Shown: in pieces, positions 18,443-30,100 of the stretch
Layout of the letters: every line of letters begins with the position of its first letter
Position numbering within the stretch: position 1 is the stretch's first letter
Assembly: GCF_022346885.1 (NCBI RefSeq)
Contig: NZ_JAKRNK010000005.1
Location: forward strand, 310,001-374,000
Source of the DNA: Paenibacillus sp. ACRRX
Lineage (GTDB): Bacteria > Bacillota > Bacilli > Paenibacillales > Paenibacillaceae
DNA: 64,000 nt
Direction of reading: 5' to 3'
Notes under the pieces: generated by a model
What the model was told of the DNA's origin: nothing
Database searches by the model: none
Seen by the model: the letters and a program-made list of their open reading frames with translations, nothing else
Position numbers and translations under genes: made by a program

Positions 18443-19704
18443 GTGACATTGGACCATTTGTACACGCGGTGATAATCGCGTATCTCATCAAGCACGAGTC
18501 GCGGTGCCGTATGCCTGATCACGGCCTGTGGAATAAACAGCGGGTCGAGCTTGGCGTTGCGTGTGCCGAACTTGACAATGTCGCTTGCTTGCAGCACGGC
18601 TTCGTACTCATCCATCGCGAGTGAATAACGCGTCGATAATTGGCGGCCAATTGCCAGTTGACGTTGTCTCTCCTGCCCTTCAGGTGTCACGACACCACTG
18701 AAAAATTCAGCGCAGCATCCTGATCCGTAAGAAAAACAGCCGATTCGTTTCGGCACGTCAAAGTTGCCTTGATCAATTGTGCTGGTCAGCGCAAGAAACA
18801 GCGTGGCCCCCATAATGTTGCCGACTCGCTGACAGTAGTGCAGGCCAGGAAGCACACGCTCTTCAAAGTCCTGCTCAATCTCGGCGGACTTTGCTTTGAC
18901 CATCTTGCGCATCATCGTGCGATGGGCGCCTTTGACCATGCCACCAAAAGGCGTATGATATGCCATGTAATCAAACGTTTCCCGGTAATGAACTCCGCTT
19001 ACCCGACGTTCATACTCCAGATAAGTTTGCTCACAACAATCCAGATAGGAGAGCAGCGATAAATCCGCATTTCCGGCTTCACTATCCGGTACTGGTCGGC
19101 AAGTATCCATGACCTCATAGCCATAATACCCATTGGCGCCAGGATCGACCTGAAAGACAACCGGCTGCTCCGAGACGAGCAGTGCTACGGCGCCAGCGCC
19201 CCCACTGGGCTCCACAAAGGACCAGTCCGGCGACAATTCATCTCCTTCTTCAACTTTCAAGTAACGAGAGATGTCCGTAGCAACGACCAATACTTTAGCA
19301 CCCGGCGATACTTGCGACAGCACAAAATTAACAGCCATCTGAAAGCCAGCGGTTCCCGCATAGCAGGCTTGTTTCATTTCAAATAGCCTGCAGTTTCGCG
19401 ACAGCCCCAAGTAATGGTGAACATAAGTACTGATGGATTTGCCAAAATCGATACCCGATTCCGTACATGTAATCAACATCTCGATCCGGTTCTTTTCAGC
19501 TTCGGACATTGCGTCAATTATTGGCTTTGCCGCATTAACCGCAAACGTTACCGGGTCCTCGTACGGGAGGGCAACTGACTTTTCTACCATTAACAAATTT
19601 TCAAATCGGCCTGTATCTAACTTGCGATATTTGGCCAGTTCCATCACATTCAGGCTTACCGTACCTCCAAAAGCATTCATTGCTTCTATTCCCGCTGAGA
19701 TCAT
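18439..19704 (-). CDS. HMG-CoA-synthase-like beta-branching enzyme
   Basis: 421 residues, the HMGS/PksG family. The catalytic Cys is in EMKQACYAGTAGF (about 115). N-terminal segments (GIEAMNAFGG, YEDPVTFAVNAAKP) and the C-terminal GCFSYGSGC region match the HMGS thiolase fold. It adds acetate, as its carbanion on the donor ACP, to the beta-keto group of an ACP-bound polyketide. Target carriers would be the tandem ACPs of the large PKS, which carry the DSxxxxxW beta-branching flag. The start has a GGGAGAGGG ribosome-binding site. It lies 22 bases after the KS-like decarboxylase. Confidence 0.92.
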   Translation of the reverse strand: MISAGIEAMNAFGGTVSLNVMELAKYRKLDTGRFENLLMVEKSVALPYEDPVTFAVNAAKPIIDAMSEAEKNRIEMLITCTESGIDFGKSISTYVHHYLGLSRNCRLFEMKQACYAGTAGFQMAVNFVLSQVSPGAKVLVVATDISRYLKVEEGDELSPDWSFVEPSGGAGAVALLVSEQPVVFQVDPGANGYYGYEVMDTCRPVPDSEAGNADLSLLSYLDCCEQTYLEYERRVSGVHYRETFDYMAYHTPFGGMVKGAHRTMMRKMVKAKSAEIEQDFEERVLPGLHYCQRVGNIMGATLFLALTSTIDQGNFDVPKRIGCFSYGSGCCAEFFSGVVTPEGQERQRQLAIGRQLSTRYSLAMDEYEAVLQASDIVKFGTRNAKLDPLFIPQAVIRHTAPRLVLDEIRDYHRVYKWSNVT

Positions 19705-19726
19705 CTGCCCTCTCCCTGCTTTCCGT

Positions 19727-20953
19727 TCATAATCGCTGCAAAATAACGGCTGTGTTCATGCCGCCAAATCCCATGCTTAAACTTAATGCGTTCCGGACTT
19801 CATGGTCCATCGACTGATCCGCGACCCAGCGCAGCGCTGGATCAATCGGATCATACAAGTTGCGGGTGGGATGCAGCTTGGAACTCTTGATCTGGAGAAG
19901 TGTTGCCACTAGCTCCACGTTTCCCGCTGCACTGAGTCCATGACCTGTAATTGACTTGGTCGCATTCAGATAAGCCTGTTCAAGACCACAATCTCTAATG
20001 ACCTGTAGTTCAGTCTCATCCCCAATTGCCGAACCTGTTCCATGCGTATTGATATAATCAATCTCGCTCGAATCCACACCTGCGGAGATCAATGCCTTCT
20101 GTACGGCACGTGTCTCCCCCTCCGCAGAAGGGTTCGGGTTCCGATTGCCGTCCGCTGCCATGCCCCAGCCAGCGATGCGAGCATAAGCTTTCTGCCCGCG
20201 CTCCGCAGCATGCTCCGCACGCTCAAGAACTATCGCACCGCAGGCTTCTCCGTAAATAAAGCCGTCCCGCGAACGGTCAAAAGGCCGGCAAGCCGCGCCA
20301 GGATCACCCGCATAACGATCGGAACCCATCGCGCCAAGCGAACGTAATGCCTGGCACTCCAGGTAGGACAAATCCATCAGCGCCCCCAAAGCAATGACAA
20401 CGTCCGCTTGACCGGAACGAATCACCTCTGCTCCAGCGATTACCGCCGCTTGGCCGCTTGCTGAGGCCCCGCCTACCGTATAGGCAAATCCTTTGATATT
20501 GAATTGCTCCGTACATATGCCGCATAAATCACTATCCATAAAAGTAAGTGCGTAGGTTGGCCTCGTGTAGAGCGGCCGATTCGCATAAGTATCATAGGTG
20601 AGCAACTGCTCACGCTGCTGTACATTTGAACCGCCAATAATGAGACCGATTCGTGTCGGATTCACATTGTCCAACCGCGCCTCTTCCCACGCTTCCAGCA
20701 GTGTGACCAGTGCGGCTTGACTGGTCAGCGATGCACCTCGCCACAACCGCTTGGCGATGCGGTCCGCAGGCAGCATCGGGGCCAACTCCGCCCCGATAAA
20801 GCTGCTCTCCTTCTGCCGTCCCGGCCGCTCCATTATGCCAAAAGCATGATCACCACGGAAAAGGGCCTCAGCAAACGCTGATTGCCCTTTTCCTACTGCA
20901 GAAGTTATTCCCGCACCGGTGACCCACACGTTAGACGAGCTGCAATTTGTCAT
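19727..20953 (-). CDS. KS-like malonyl-ACP decarboxylase, Cys to Ser (PksF type)
   Basis: A 408-residue KAS-II-fold protein. The nucleophile region reads GGASASGQ where condensing enzymes have ACSS, so Cys is replaced by Ser. The two His motifs remain (NTHGTGSAIGDE and ITGHGLSAAGN). This is the standard change in the beta-branching decarboxylating KS, which turns malonyl-AcpK into acetyl-AcpK. Its reading frame overlaps the acpK gene by 23 bases, suggesting coupled translation. Confidence 0.9.
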   Translation of the reverse strand: MTNCSSSNVWVTGAGITSAVGKGQSAFAEALFRGDHAFGIMERPGRQKESSFIGAELAPMLPADRIAKRLWRGASLTSQAALVTLLEAWEEARLDNVNPTRIGLIIGGSNVQQREQLLTYDTYANRPLYTRPTYALTFMDSDLCGICTEQFNIKGFAYTVGGASASGQAAVIAGAEVIRSGQADVVIALGALMDLSYLECQALRSLGAMGSDRYAGDPGAACRPFDRSRDGFIYGEACGAIVLERAEHAAERGQKAYARIAGWGMAADGNRNPNPSAEGETRAVQKALISAGVDSSEIDYINTHGTGSAIGDETELQVIRDCGLEQAYLNATKSITGHGLSAAGNVELVATLLQIKSSKLHPTRNLYDPIDPALRWVADQSMDHEVRNALSLSMGFGGMNTAVILQRL

Positions 20954-21179
20954 AAATCAGATCCACCAATTCACCAATGTTGGATGCGCCAAACAATTCA
21001 ACACGAGGAATATGCAGTGACAATGATTCCATCGTCATCATTACAATTTCGGCCCGATCGACAGAATTTGCGCCCAGATCCGTCAATCGATCTGTATATT
21101 GGAACTTGTGCCCTTCTAATTCTGGCAACAACTCCCGACTATGGTTGATGACAATGTTAAAAATAAGATCCTTGTTCAT
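20931..21179 (-). CDS. Discrete donor acyl carrier protein (AcpK type)
   Basis: An 82-residue carrier protein. The phosphopantetheine Ser is in LGANSVDRAEIVMMTMESL; Asn replaces the usual Asp before Ser, as in AcpK-type donor ACPs. It carries malonate and then acetate for the HMGS reaction. The ATG has an AGGAGGCG ribosome-binding site and starts one base after the stop of the 3738-residue PKS gene. First gene of the five-gene beta-branching cassette. Confidence 0.9.
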   Translation of the reverse strand: MNKDLIFNIVINHSRELLPELEGHKFQYTDRLTDLGANSVDRAEIVMMTMESLSLHIPRVELFGASNIGELVDLIYDKLQLV

Positions 21180-24100
21180 CTAAACGCCTCCTAATGTCAT
21201 AAGCAGCTTTTCTGCTTGCTGAATGTCAAGCTTTCCCGCCTGCACTTGCTGCAGCACGTGATCTACAGACGGCTGTGAACCATCATAATCAGATAATTGT
21301 GAATTGAGATATGTGGCGAACTCGCGCAGTGTCGGATAGTCGTACAGCTTGGTCGCTGTAACCGTTGTGCCGTATTGACGGTTTACTGCGCGCAGCCATT
21401 CAACGCCAACGATCGAATCCAGCCCCAGATCAATAAATTTCACTTCGGTATCAACCTTATCAATAGTTAAATACAAAGCTTCAGCTAGAGTTTCGGTAAG
21501 TTCTTGCAGCAGTGAGCCCATTTGCCTGCTTCCTGTTGAGATATCGGGTATGGAGATGCCTGCAACTGATGATGAAATGCTTCGCGTCTCTGATATCGTC
21601 TTATGTTCGGCAGTTGTCTGATTCGATAAAGTTCCTGCCTCGGCTTGATGCAATTGATTAGCTAAATAGGAAGCTAGGTCACGTACATTCGGATAGTCGT
21701 ACACTTTAGTGGCCGCAATAGTGGTGCCATAGCAGCGATTAATGGTACGCATCCACTCTACCCCGATAATCGAATCCAGTCCCATCTCGATAAACGGCTT
21801 ATCTGTATCGATATCAGCAGCACTCAAATATAACGCCTCCGCTAAGCTTGACGTCAATTCTTGACGCAGCCGCTGTGCGAGCATTGAAGCAGCTTCCGGC
21901 GAACTCTTGACAGTGGTCTGATGGAGGTAGCCTTCGTACGTTTGATCCTGGCTCTCCACTGAAGTGAGCGATTCTCCAACAGGTGGTTCTCCTACGTTCG
22001 GTAATCTACTTAACCTTTCATTACCTAGCTGTAGTTCACCGTACTGGGGCGAAACAGCTTGCGCGGCAGTCGTTACACCATGGAGATTCTTTTCAGCTGT
22101 ATAGTTCGACAGCGGTCGCAGCTTTACAGTTGATCTCTCGGCAGCTGATGAATGCTGGACCTCTGGAGGCCTATTGCTGGTAGGCTTAAGTTTGATGCCT
22201 GTCGGCTTCGCTGCTGTATGCACTTGAACAGCAGGCGATGGAGCACCAGGCTCAGTCGAAGCAAACGAACGTTGCAAAGCATCTCTCGATGCCGTCTGCT
22301 CATACTGACGATTTGACGATTCTGTTCGGAGTGTGTCTCGTTGAATCTGAGTCGTATGACCAACTGCGTCCATTGCTGCTAGAGACTGACCAAGTTGGCT
22401 GATCTGAATTGAGGCCTCGGCAGTTGGAAGCCGCTGACCATTACGTTGTGATGCATCCACTGAGTGCTCGTGATGACTATACTGGCCTACGCTCTCGGAC
22501 CGCGCAGACACGGACTTCCATTGCCCAACCCAATAGTGTTCGCGTGCAAACACGTAAGTCGGCAAGCTTAGTCGCTGCGGAAGGACACTTTGATACATCG
22601 GTTTCCAATCCATGTCCAGCCCCCGCGCCCAGATTTCTGCCAGTTTATGATGCTTATCTTTGGCAAACCAGGCCTCAACCGCCAACTTCAAATCTTCGTC
22701 TGCGAACAACGAAACCAGATCTTTGCTTCGTTTGGTATGACCTCGGTACAAGCCCGAGATCGATTCTTCCCCTGAAACGTAAAGCATAAGTTTATCGCGC
22801 AATTGCTGCACAGACGCGACTACAATGCCAATTCGTTCTTCAAATGCCTGCCGACCTGTCTGCAGTGTATAGGCTGCATTTGCAAGCTCGGAATCTTCCA
22901 GCTTGCCTGCATCCAGATAGGTCAGCCATTGAGCAGCCTGATCACGCAAGCGTTCTTCATTCCGCGCTGACAACACAACAACAACCGGTTTCACTTCTGT
23001 TGAAGATGTCCGCTCTGTTTTCTGCTTAATTGGCGGAATATACTCTTCAATGACCGCATGTGCATTGACGCCACCAAATCCGAATGAGCTTACTCCCGCG
23101 CGGCGCGGCACCACATTGCCATACTCATCACGGAGCGCTGTCCATTCCTGCTTATGCTGTACGATATAAAACGGGCTGTCCTTGAGCTGGATATACGGGT
23201 TCACCTCATCACAATGCAAGCTCTGGACAAGCGTCTGATGTTTGATTTGCAGTAGAACTTTGATCACACCAGCAACTCCTGCCGCCAGTTCCAAATGCCC
23301 AATATTGGTCTTGATTGAGCCCAGCCCACAATGCGATTGAGTTGTTGCTGGCAGACCACTTTTTTCATATAAGGCCTGGAACGCCGCTTTTAAGCCATTA
23401 ATCTCGATCGGGTCACCCAGCTCAGTCCCTGTTCCGTGAGCCTCAATGTATGTCACCGTTCGAGGATCAATCCCTGCTTTGCCATACGCCGCTTGCAATA
23501 GAGCCGCTTGTGCCTTCGGGTTAGGAGCTGTTAATGATTGCGCACGCCCGCCATGATTAACGGCAGTCGCACGAATGACGCCATGGATCGTATCACCATC
23601 CCGTTCCGCCTCATCCAACCCTTTCAGTACCAGCATGCCTACACCTTCACCGCGAACGTACCCGTTGGCAGCAGCTGAGAAGGTCTTGCAACGACCATCC
23701 TCACTCAACATTCCCGCTTTGTTAAAGCTGATATGTGGTTCTGGCGACAAGATGGTGTTTACTCCACCGACAATGGCCATACGGCAACTACCATTCTGAA
23801 TAGCCGCCACGGCACGGTCTAAGGCTACCAATGAACTGGAGCACGCCGTTTCGATCGGTTCACTTGGCCCGTGAAGGTCCATGAAATAACTGATTCGGTT
23901 AGGACCTACGGAAGAAACACTGCCGGTAGAAGTGTAGCCTTCAATCGGCAAGCCCGCACGATAGACATGCTCGCTGTATCCACTGCTCGCAGTACCGACA
24001 AATAGACCAGTGTCGGAACCTGCCAAGCTGGCAGCTGCATAACCAGCATCCTCCAGCGCCTTCCACGCATACGTCATCAACAGCCGCTGCTGCGGGTCCA

Positions 24101-27100
24101 TCAGCTCCGCTTCTCGCGGTGAGATGCCAAAAAATTGCGGATCAAACTCAGCGATCCCATTCAGGAAGCCGCCCCATTTCACATTGGACTTGTTGGGCTC
24201 CATGGCAGGGTCACCGAAATAGGACTGCCAATCCCAACGATCAGCTGGAATTTCGGTAATGCAGTCCTTGCCTTGCAGCAGATTTGCCCACAATTCCTCC
24301 AGGTCATCAGCCATTGGAAACTTGCCGCTCATCCCAATAATAGCAACTTGTCCTGGCAGGGCTTGTTGATTAGATGCTGATCTCCCGCCTAGAGGGTCTG
24401 CGAGTGCTTGTTTGGCACTTATAAGTGGTCTTGTTTGATATTGTGATACGCCAGACAGGTCAGATGCAGAGGCTCTAGCTGTATGCTCTGTCCCATGTGT
24501 ATGAGTAGAGCGGTGTAGAGAAGTTGATACGTTTGAGGCGTTCTGTGCAAAGCGTGCACGACGAGGTAACGGAGCTATATCCAGCTCGTCTACAGCTTTC
24601 AGGCTCCCAGCTTTGTTTAGCAGCTCTTCGCTCAGTGCTTCAGATGGCAGCAGCAATTGAGCAATCGTCTCGTAGTGTTCTTTAACCATGTAGTCGGCAA
24701 AGCTTTGGATCGTCGCGTACTCAAAAAAGATTGCCGGAGTTAGATCCACTTTAAATTGTTCATTTAATCGATTCGTCAGCTCCGTAAATGTAACTGAATC
24801 AAACCCATAATCGCTTAATTTTAGCTGTGGCTCAATATCTTGCGGCTTCACCTTAAGCAGTTGAGAGACCAGTCTGGCAAGCGTCTCTTCTATCGCTGTT
24901 GTAACAAGCGAAGCATGTCTGCCTGAGCCTCCTGTTTCTCCGCTTGTAGTGGCAGCAACAGCCGTAGCGGCTGCGGCCTCGTTCCAGCCTGACGTCTGCT
25001 TGGCGCCACGATCAGTACCCCTCTCATTGCCTGTCATACGCGTTCTCATCTGCGCCAAGTCGCCTTCCAACACGATTAGATGCGGCGCTTGCAGAGATAG
25101 CCCATCATATAATGCCTTTATTCCAGAGGCTGTTCGCATCGGAATAATGCCGAGGTGATGACGCAGTCGTTTCTCGTTCTCTACGTCTACCGTCATCCCC
25201 CCCTCTTGCCAGAGCGGCCAATCCAACGTTAAGGTGCTGCCTGAGCAAAGCCCAGTCTGCACCGCCTCTGTCCGCAATTTTGCATACGCGCTTGCAAAAG
25301 CATTAGCTGCCGCATAATCAGCTTGCCCTGCGTTGCCCAATGCCCCCGCAAGCGAACCGAATATAATAAACAGATCGAGCGGGAAATGTCGACTTGCCTG
25401 ATCAAGGTGAACGATTCCCATTGTCTTAGCCGCAAAGACCTCTGTCAGTTCTGACGGGGTCTTCTTCAGGATGTAGCTGTCACGTGTTACGCCAGCGCTG
25501 TGGATAATACCATTCAACTTCCCGTAACGGGCATGAATAACATTCATAAGCGTATCAACCTGACTGCGATCCGCCACGTCTGTCTGCATATATTCAATCA
25601 CAGCAAGCGGCGCTTCATTCCTTAATGCACTCAGCTTGTCTTGCACTCGTTCATCAAGTGGAGAACGACCAGTCAGCACCACTATCGGCCGCTCTGCACG
25701 ATTAAGGATGTCTTTAGCTACAATCTGCCCAAGTCCTCCTGTGCCTCCCGTAACCAAGTAAACCCCTTCGTTTTGCCATGGCACTTTGCCAACTTGATCT
25801 TGAGTATTGTGCTCCTTCCATTCCTGCACGTAGCGCTTGTTATGACGATAACGAATATGAAGGTCGCCATGTTGGCTTTGGATGGCATTGACGCTTAACA
25901 GATGTGCCAGTTCAGCAAGCGTATTTGCGGATGAGGCTAGATTAGATGCCACCGACTCGGGCTTGTGGTCAAATTCGACTAACTGCCACAACAAACGCGG
26001 ATGCTCCAAATGGGCCGTTCTCAGCATAGCGCTCAGGCCAGCAAGGAGCTTGCCATCATCAGTGGTTGGGATGACTACTTGCAGCAGCACTTTATCTGTG
26101 CCGCCAGCTGTTAACACACGCTGAATATGTTCAAGCAAATGGATAGCATAGTACTGAAAGTTCAGCCCTAAGTGCCGCTCGTCTGTCCGCAACGACAGGC
26201 AGGCAGCTCCTGTCATCTGGTCTGTGAGCAGTCGATCGTCTATATCTTCCAGCCCGCAAAGAAGAATATCATGGCGGGTCCACGGTGCTGCATGAGGCGT
26301 ATGCACAGGCAGATCACTCGCCCGCCATGTTGGTTCATAGACCAGAACACCGACGCCCGCCGCTTCCGCCTTAATTGTTCTGGCTGATAAGCCCAGAAGA
26401 CGCCATAACACGTTGCCCGCTTCATCACATACGTCAATATCAAAGGTATGTGTCGTGTCTGAGGAAGGTCCGTTTGCGCTGAATCGTGCGATCGCCCACA
26501 TTGTAGAAGTCGCTGTATCAAACATGTTCAATTCATGTAAAGCGTAAGGTACGGTTAAGGTGACTTGCGGCAGCTCATCCAAACTATCAGTTAACCCCTG
26601 TATCAGGACAAGCGTTGCCTGTAAGCTTGCATCCAGCAAGCCTGGATGCAGCATAAAAGGTGCGTCCGCTGCAGACCCAGATTCACGTTCGGGCAAACGC
26701 AGCTTGACTATAGCTGCATCTGTTCCTAGAAATATCTGTTCCATACAACGATGTTCTGCTCCATATTCGAGACCAGCTTGCTGAAAAGCTGAGTAATACT
26801 GTTCCGTGCTCCAGCGGCTTGGTCTGGTTGTTTCAAGTAAACGCTCCAACTGAATACGCGGTTGTTCGATCTCGGTACCAATCGTCACGCTGCCCTGCGT
26901 GAATGACGTCTCCGACTCTTTACCGTATATTTCAAACGCGATTCCGCCATTGTCCTCAGCAAACAAGCCAATATGGATTTCACCCTCATTCCCATTGATG
27001 ACTATGGGTCTTGTCCATACGACATGCTTAAATGTTAGTCGTCGCTCTTGTTCCATTAGAGGCGCAGCGGCCTCAAATACAGCTGCCCGTACCATTTCCA

Positions 27101-30100
27101 AGCATGCAGCTGCTGGTAACACGCTGCGCCCGTTTATAACATGATCTGCCAAAAAACCTTCTTCGCCCGTAAAACGGGAACTAAACCGCTGCTCCGTTAA
27201 ATCAGATGTATTCCGATGTAAAAGTGGATGCAAAACGGTTCCGGCTGCAGTTGGCACTTGCGTTGAACGAGACAGCACTGCATCTGCCTGCTCCACTTTA
27301 GGCACCCAGTACTTGTCGCCGGCAAATGGATAGGTTGGCAAATGAATTCTCCTTGGCGAAGAAACATAAAGTGTACGCCAATTCAGCCGAGCCCCTTTCA
27401 CCCATTGCTCTGCTGCACTGCATAACTCGTTCTGGCTCATCCGACTGCGCAGCTCGACTGGAACAGCGGATTGCATCATCGCACCCTCGCTTCGATAGCT
27501 GCTAGAGGGGATTATCCCTGCTACCAGCTCTGTCAGCTTGCGGATTAGTTCATCTATAGAGCTCACAACACAAGCAAGACGCACTGCCATGGCTTCCCTT
27601 CCTACTTGCAGGGTATAAGCCAACTCGGACAAGTGAATTTGCTGCTGATATTCGCCGTTCTCCACTACGTGGATTGAACCAGCCTTTGCAGGGCCAGTGG
27701 ATGCAACCGAAGCCTCATAGATATTGGCAAACTTCTCCCAATCATGTTCGAGCAACAGGTCTACCAACTCGTTAACGGAGCTTGCTTTGTACGTATATAC
27801 CTCCCAATCTGACAGTTCCCACAACTCCGCAAGCCGCTCGGATAAACGATGACGCAGCAAATGGTCCACGTTCTGGTCTACGAAATAATGCGCAGCATCC
27901 AGCTCACTTGCAGCAACATGAAGCAGCTCACCTAACTGCTGCAAGATGTCCGTTTTTACCTGTTCACGCAAGTCGGCCGTTGGCGCCTGGTCGACTCCAG
28001 CAGCTTGTTTTGTTAAAAAGTAAAGCAGCTGCTGGGCGCTTGCTAGAAGTCTGTCTTCACTACGCGCAGACAGCGGGATGACTACTGCGCCTTGTTCCCC
28101 CCTCGCAGCGTCCGACCTATTGGTTTGAATTCTGCTGGAATTCGGTACATACTCTTCAACAACCAAATGGGCATTACTTCCGAAAGCACCAAAGGAGCTT
28201 AGCCCAGCCCGTCTTGAATATATTTTTAGTTCACCATCGATCGCCAATTCAGGTCTCTGCCATGGTCCTCCATCACGCTCCAGATAAAAGGGGGTATCTG
28301 CAAACGGTATAAACGGATTCGCATCCTCGGCATGAAGGGACGGGAACAACTCGCCACGCTTCAGTTGCAGCAGCAGTTTCGTTAATCCAGCAATACCTGC
28401 TGCCGCCTCCAAATGCCCAATGTTGGACTTGGAAGAGCCGATTGCACAAAATTGCTTATCCTTCGTCCACGCAGAATAGGCACGGTTTAATCCTTGAATT
28501 TCAATCGGATCGCCAAGCGAAGTACCCGTTCCATGTGCTTCCACATAACTGATCGTACGTGGATTAACGGCAGACTTTCCAAGCGCCTCCTTGATAACTT
28601 CAGACTGTGCAATAGGGTCGGGAACCGTAGCACCGGATGTCTTGCCGACATGATTAATAGCAGAACCCTTTATAATACCGTAGATCGGATACCCCTCGCG
28701 CTCTGCCCGTGCAACAGTCGTTAACAGGACAGCACCTATCCCTTCACCAGGCACATAGCCATCGCCGCCTTCACCGAAACTGCGGCAGCGCCCGTCCGAG
28801 GACAGAAATTGCGCCTGCTTCAAGAACATATACTTGTGCGGATGCGTGACTAGATTGACACCCCCTGCAAGCGCAAAGTGGCATTCCCCACTGCGAATAC
28901 TTTCACGCGCTAGGTGAATTGCAGTTAGCGATGACGAACACATCGTGTCCACCGCCATAGATGGCCCGTGCAGGTTAAGGCTGTAAGATACCAAATTAGC
29001 AATTGCCGCAGGGCTGTTTCCAAATGACATTGGAACCCCTTGGTGGGCCAAATCTGCGCCAAACAGCTCATAATGACTCCAAAACACGCCTGCAAATACG
29101 CCTACCGTATGTTCCCCGCCAGATACGTAATGATGCTCGGCTCGGTCCTGATAATAACCGGCATCCTCACACGCCTCCCAAGCCGCTTGTAAAAATAAAC
29201 GAGCCTGTGGATCCGTTGTCTCCGCCTGACGTGGTGACATATTAAAGAACAGTGGGTCAAATTTGTCGATGTCATCCACAAATCCGCCGAATTTATAAAA
29301 ATGATCGACCTCATATCCAAAAGAATGCCCTTCCCATCTATCCTGTGGAAAGCCCGTTACGCAATCACGCTTGGCGAGAAGGTTGCGTTCGAATTGCTCC
29401 ACATTTCCTGCAAGCGGATACCGTCCGGACAGTCCAATAACAGCAATATCGTCCGGTCCGTAACTGACCTCGATCTCGCTTGTGTCCTCGGAGAAGGAAG
29501 ATAGAGGTTGGCTCGCATGGTTACCCATAAAGGTATCCTGTATAACCCCCGCCGCTCCATACAGCACAACAGCCTGTACTGTATCTGCCGCAAGCACCGC
29601 ATCCAACGCCTGTAAGCCTGCCTCGTTAGGTAGCGGTCGCAGCCCGGAAGATGCAAACAGCATCCGTTCCATCTGCGCGTCGATTCGCATGCCCCCATTT
29701 GCCCATAACGGCCAATTGAAAGACACAGTTGCCCCATGTCGTGCCCCTGCTCGAACTTGCGCGTCCCGCTGCGCTGCGAACACATCCATAATTGCGTTAG
29801 CACTGGCATAGTCCGCCTGGCCGATATTGCCGATAACAGCGGAAATGGAGGAGAACAGCACAAAGAAATCCAATCGTTCTTCGCGACTTGCCTGATCGAG
29901 CGCATACAAGCCATGTACTTTAGGGTGAAATACTGCGCTTAGCTCGTCTGTATTTTTACGTACAATGTACTCGTCCCTAATGACGCCTGCACTATGAATA
30001 ATCCCGTTAACCGTACCGAGCTGATCTTTTATGCGGCTGAAAGCGGCGGTTACCTCTGCATCATTACCCATATCCGCCTGCAGCACGATCACTTCTGAGC

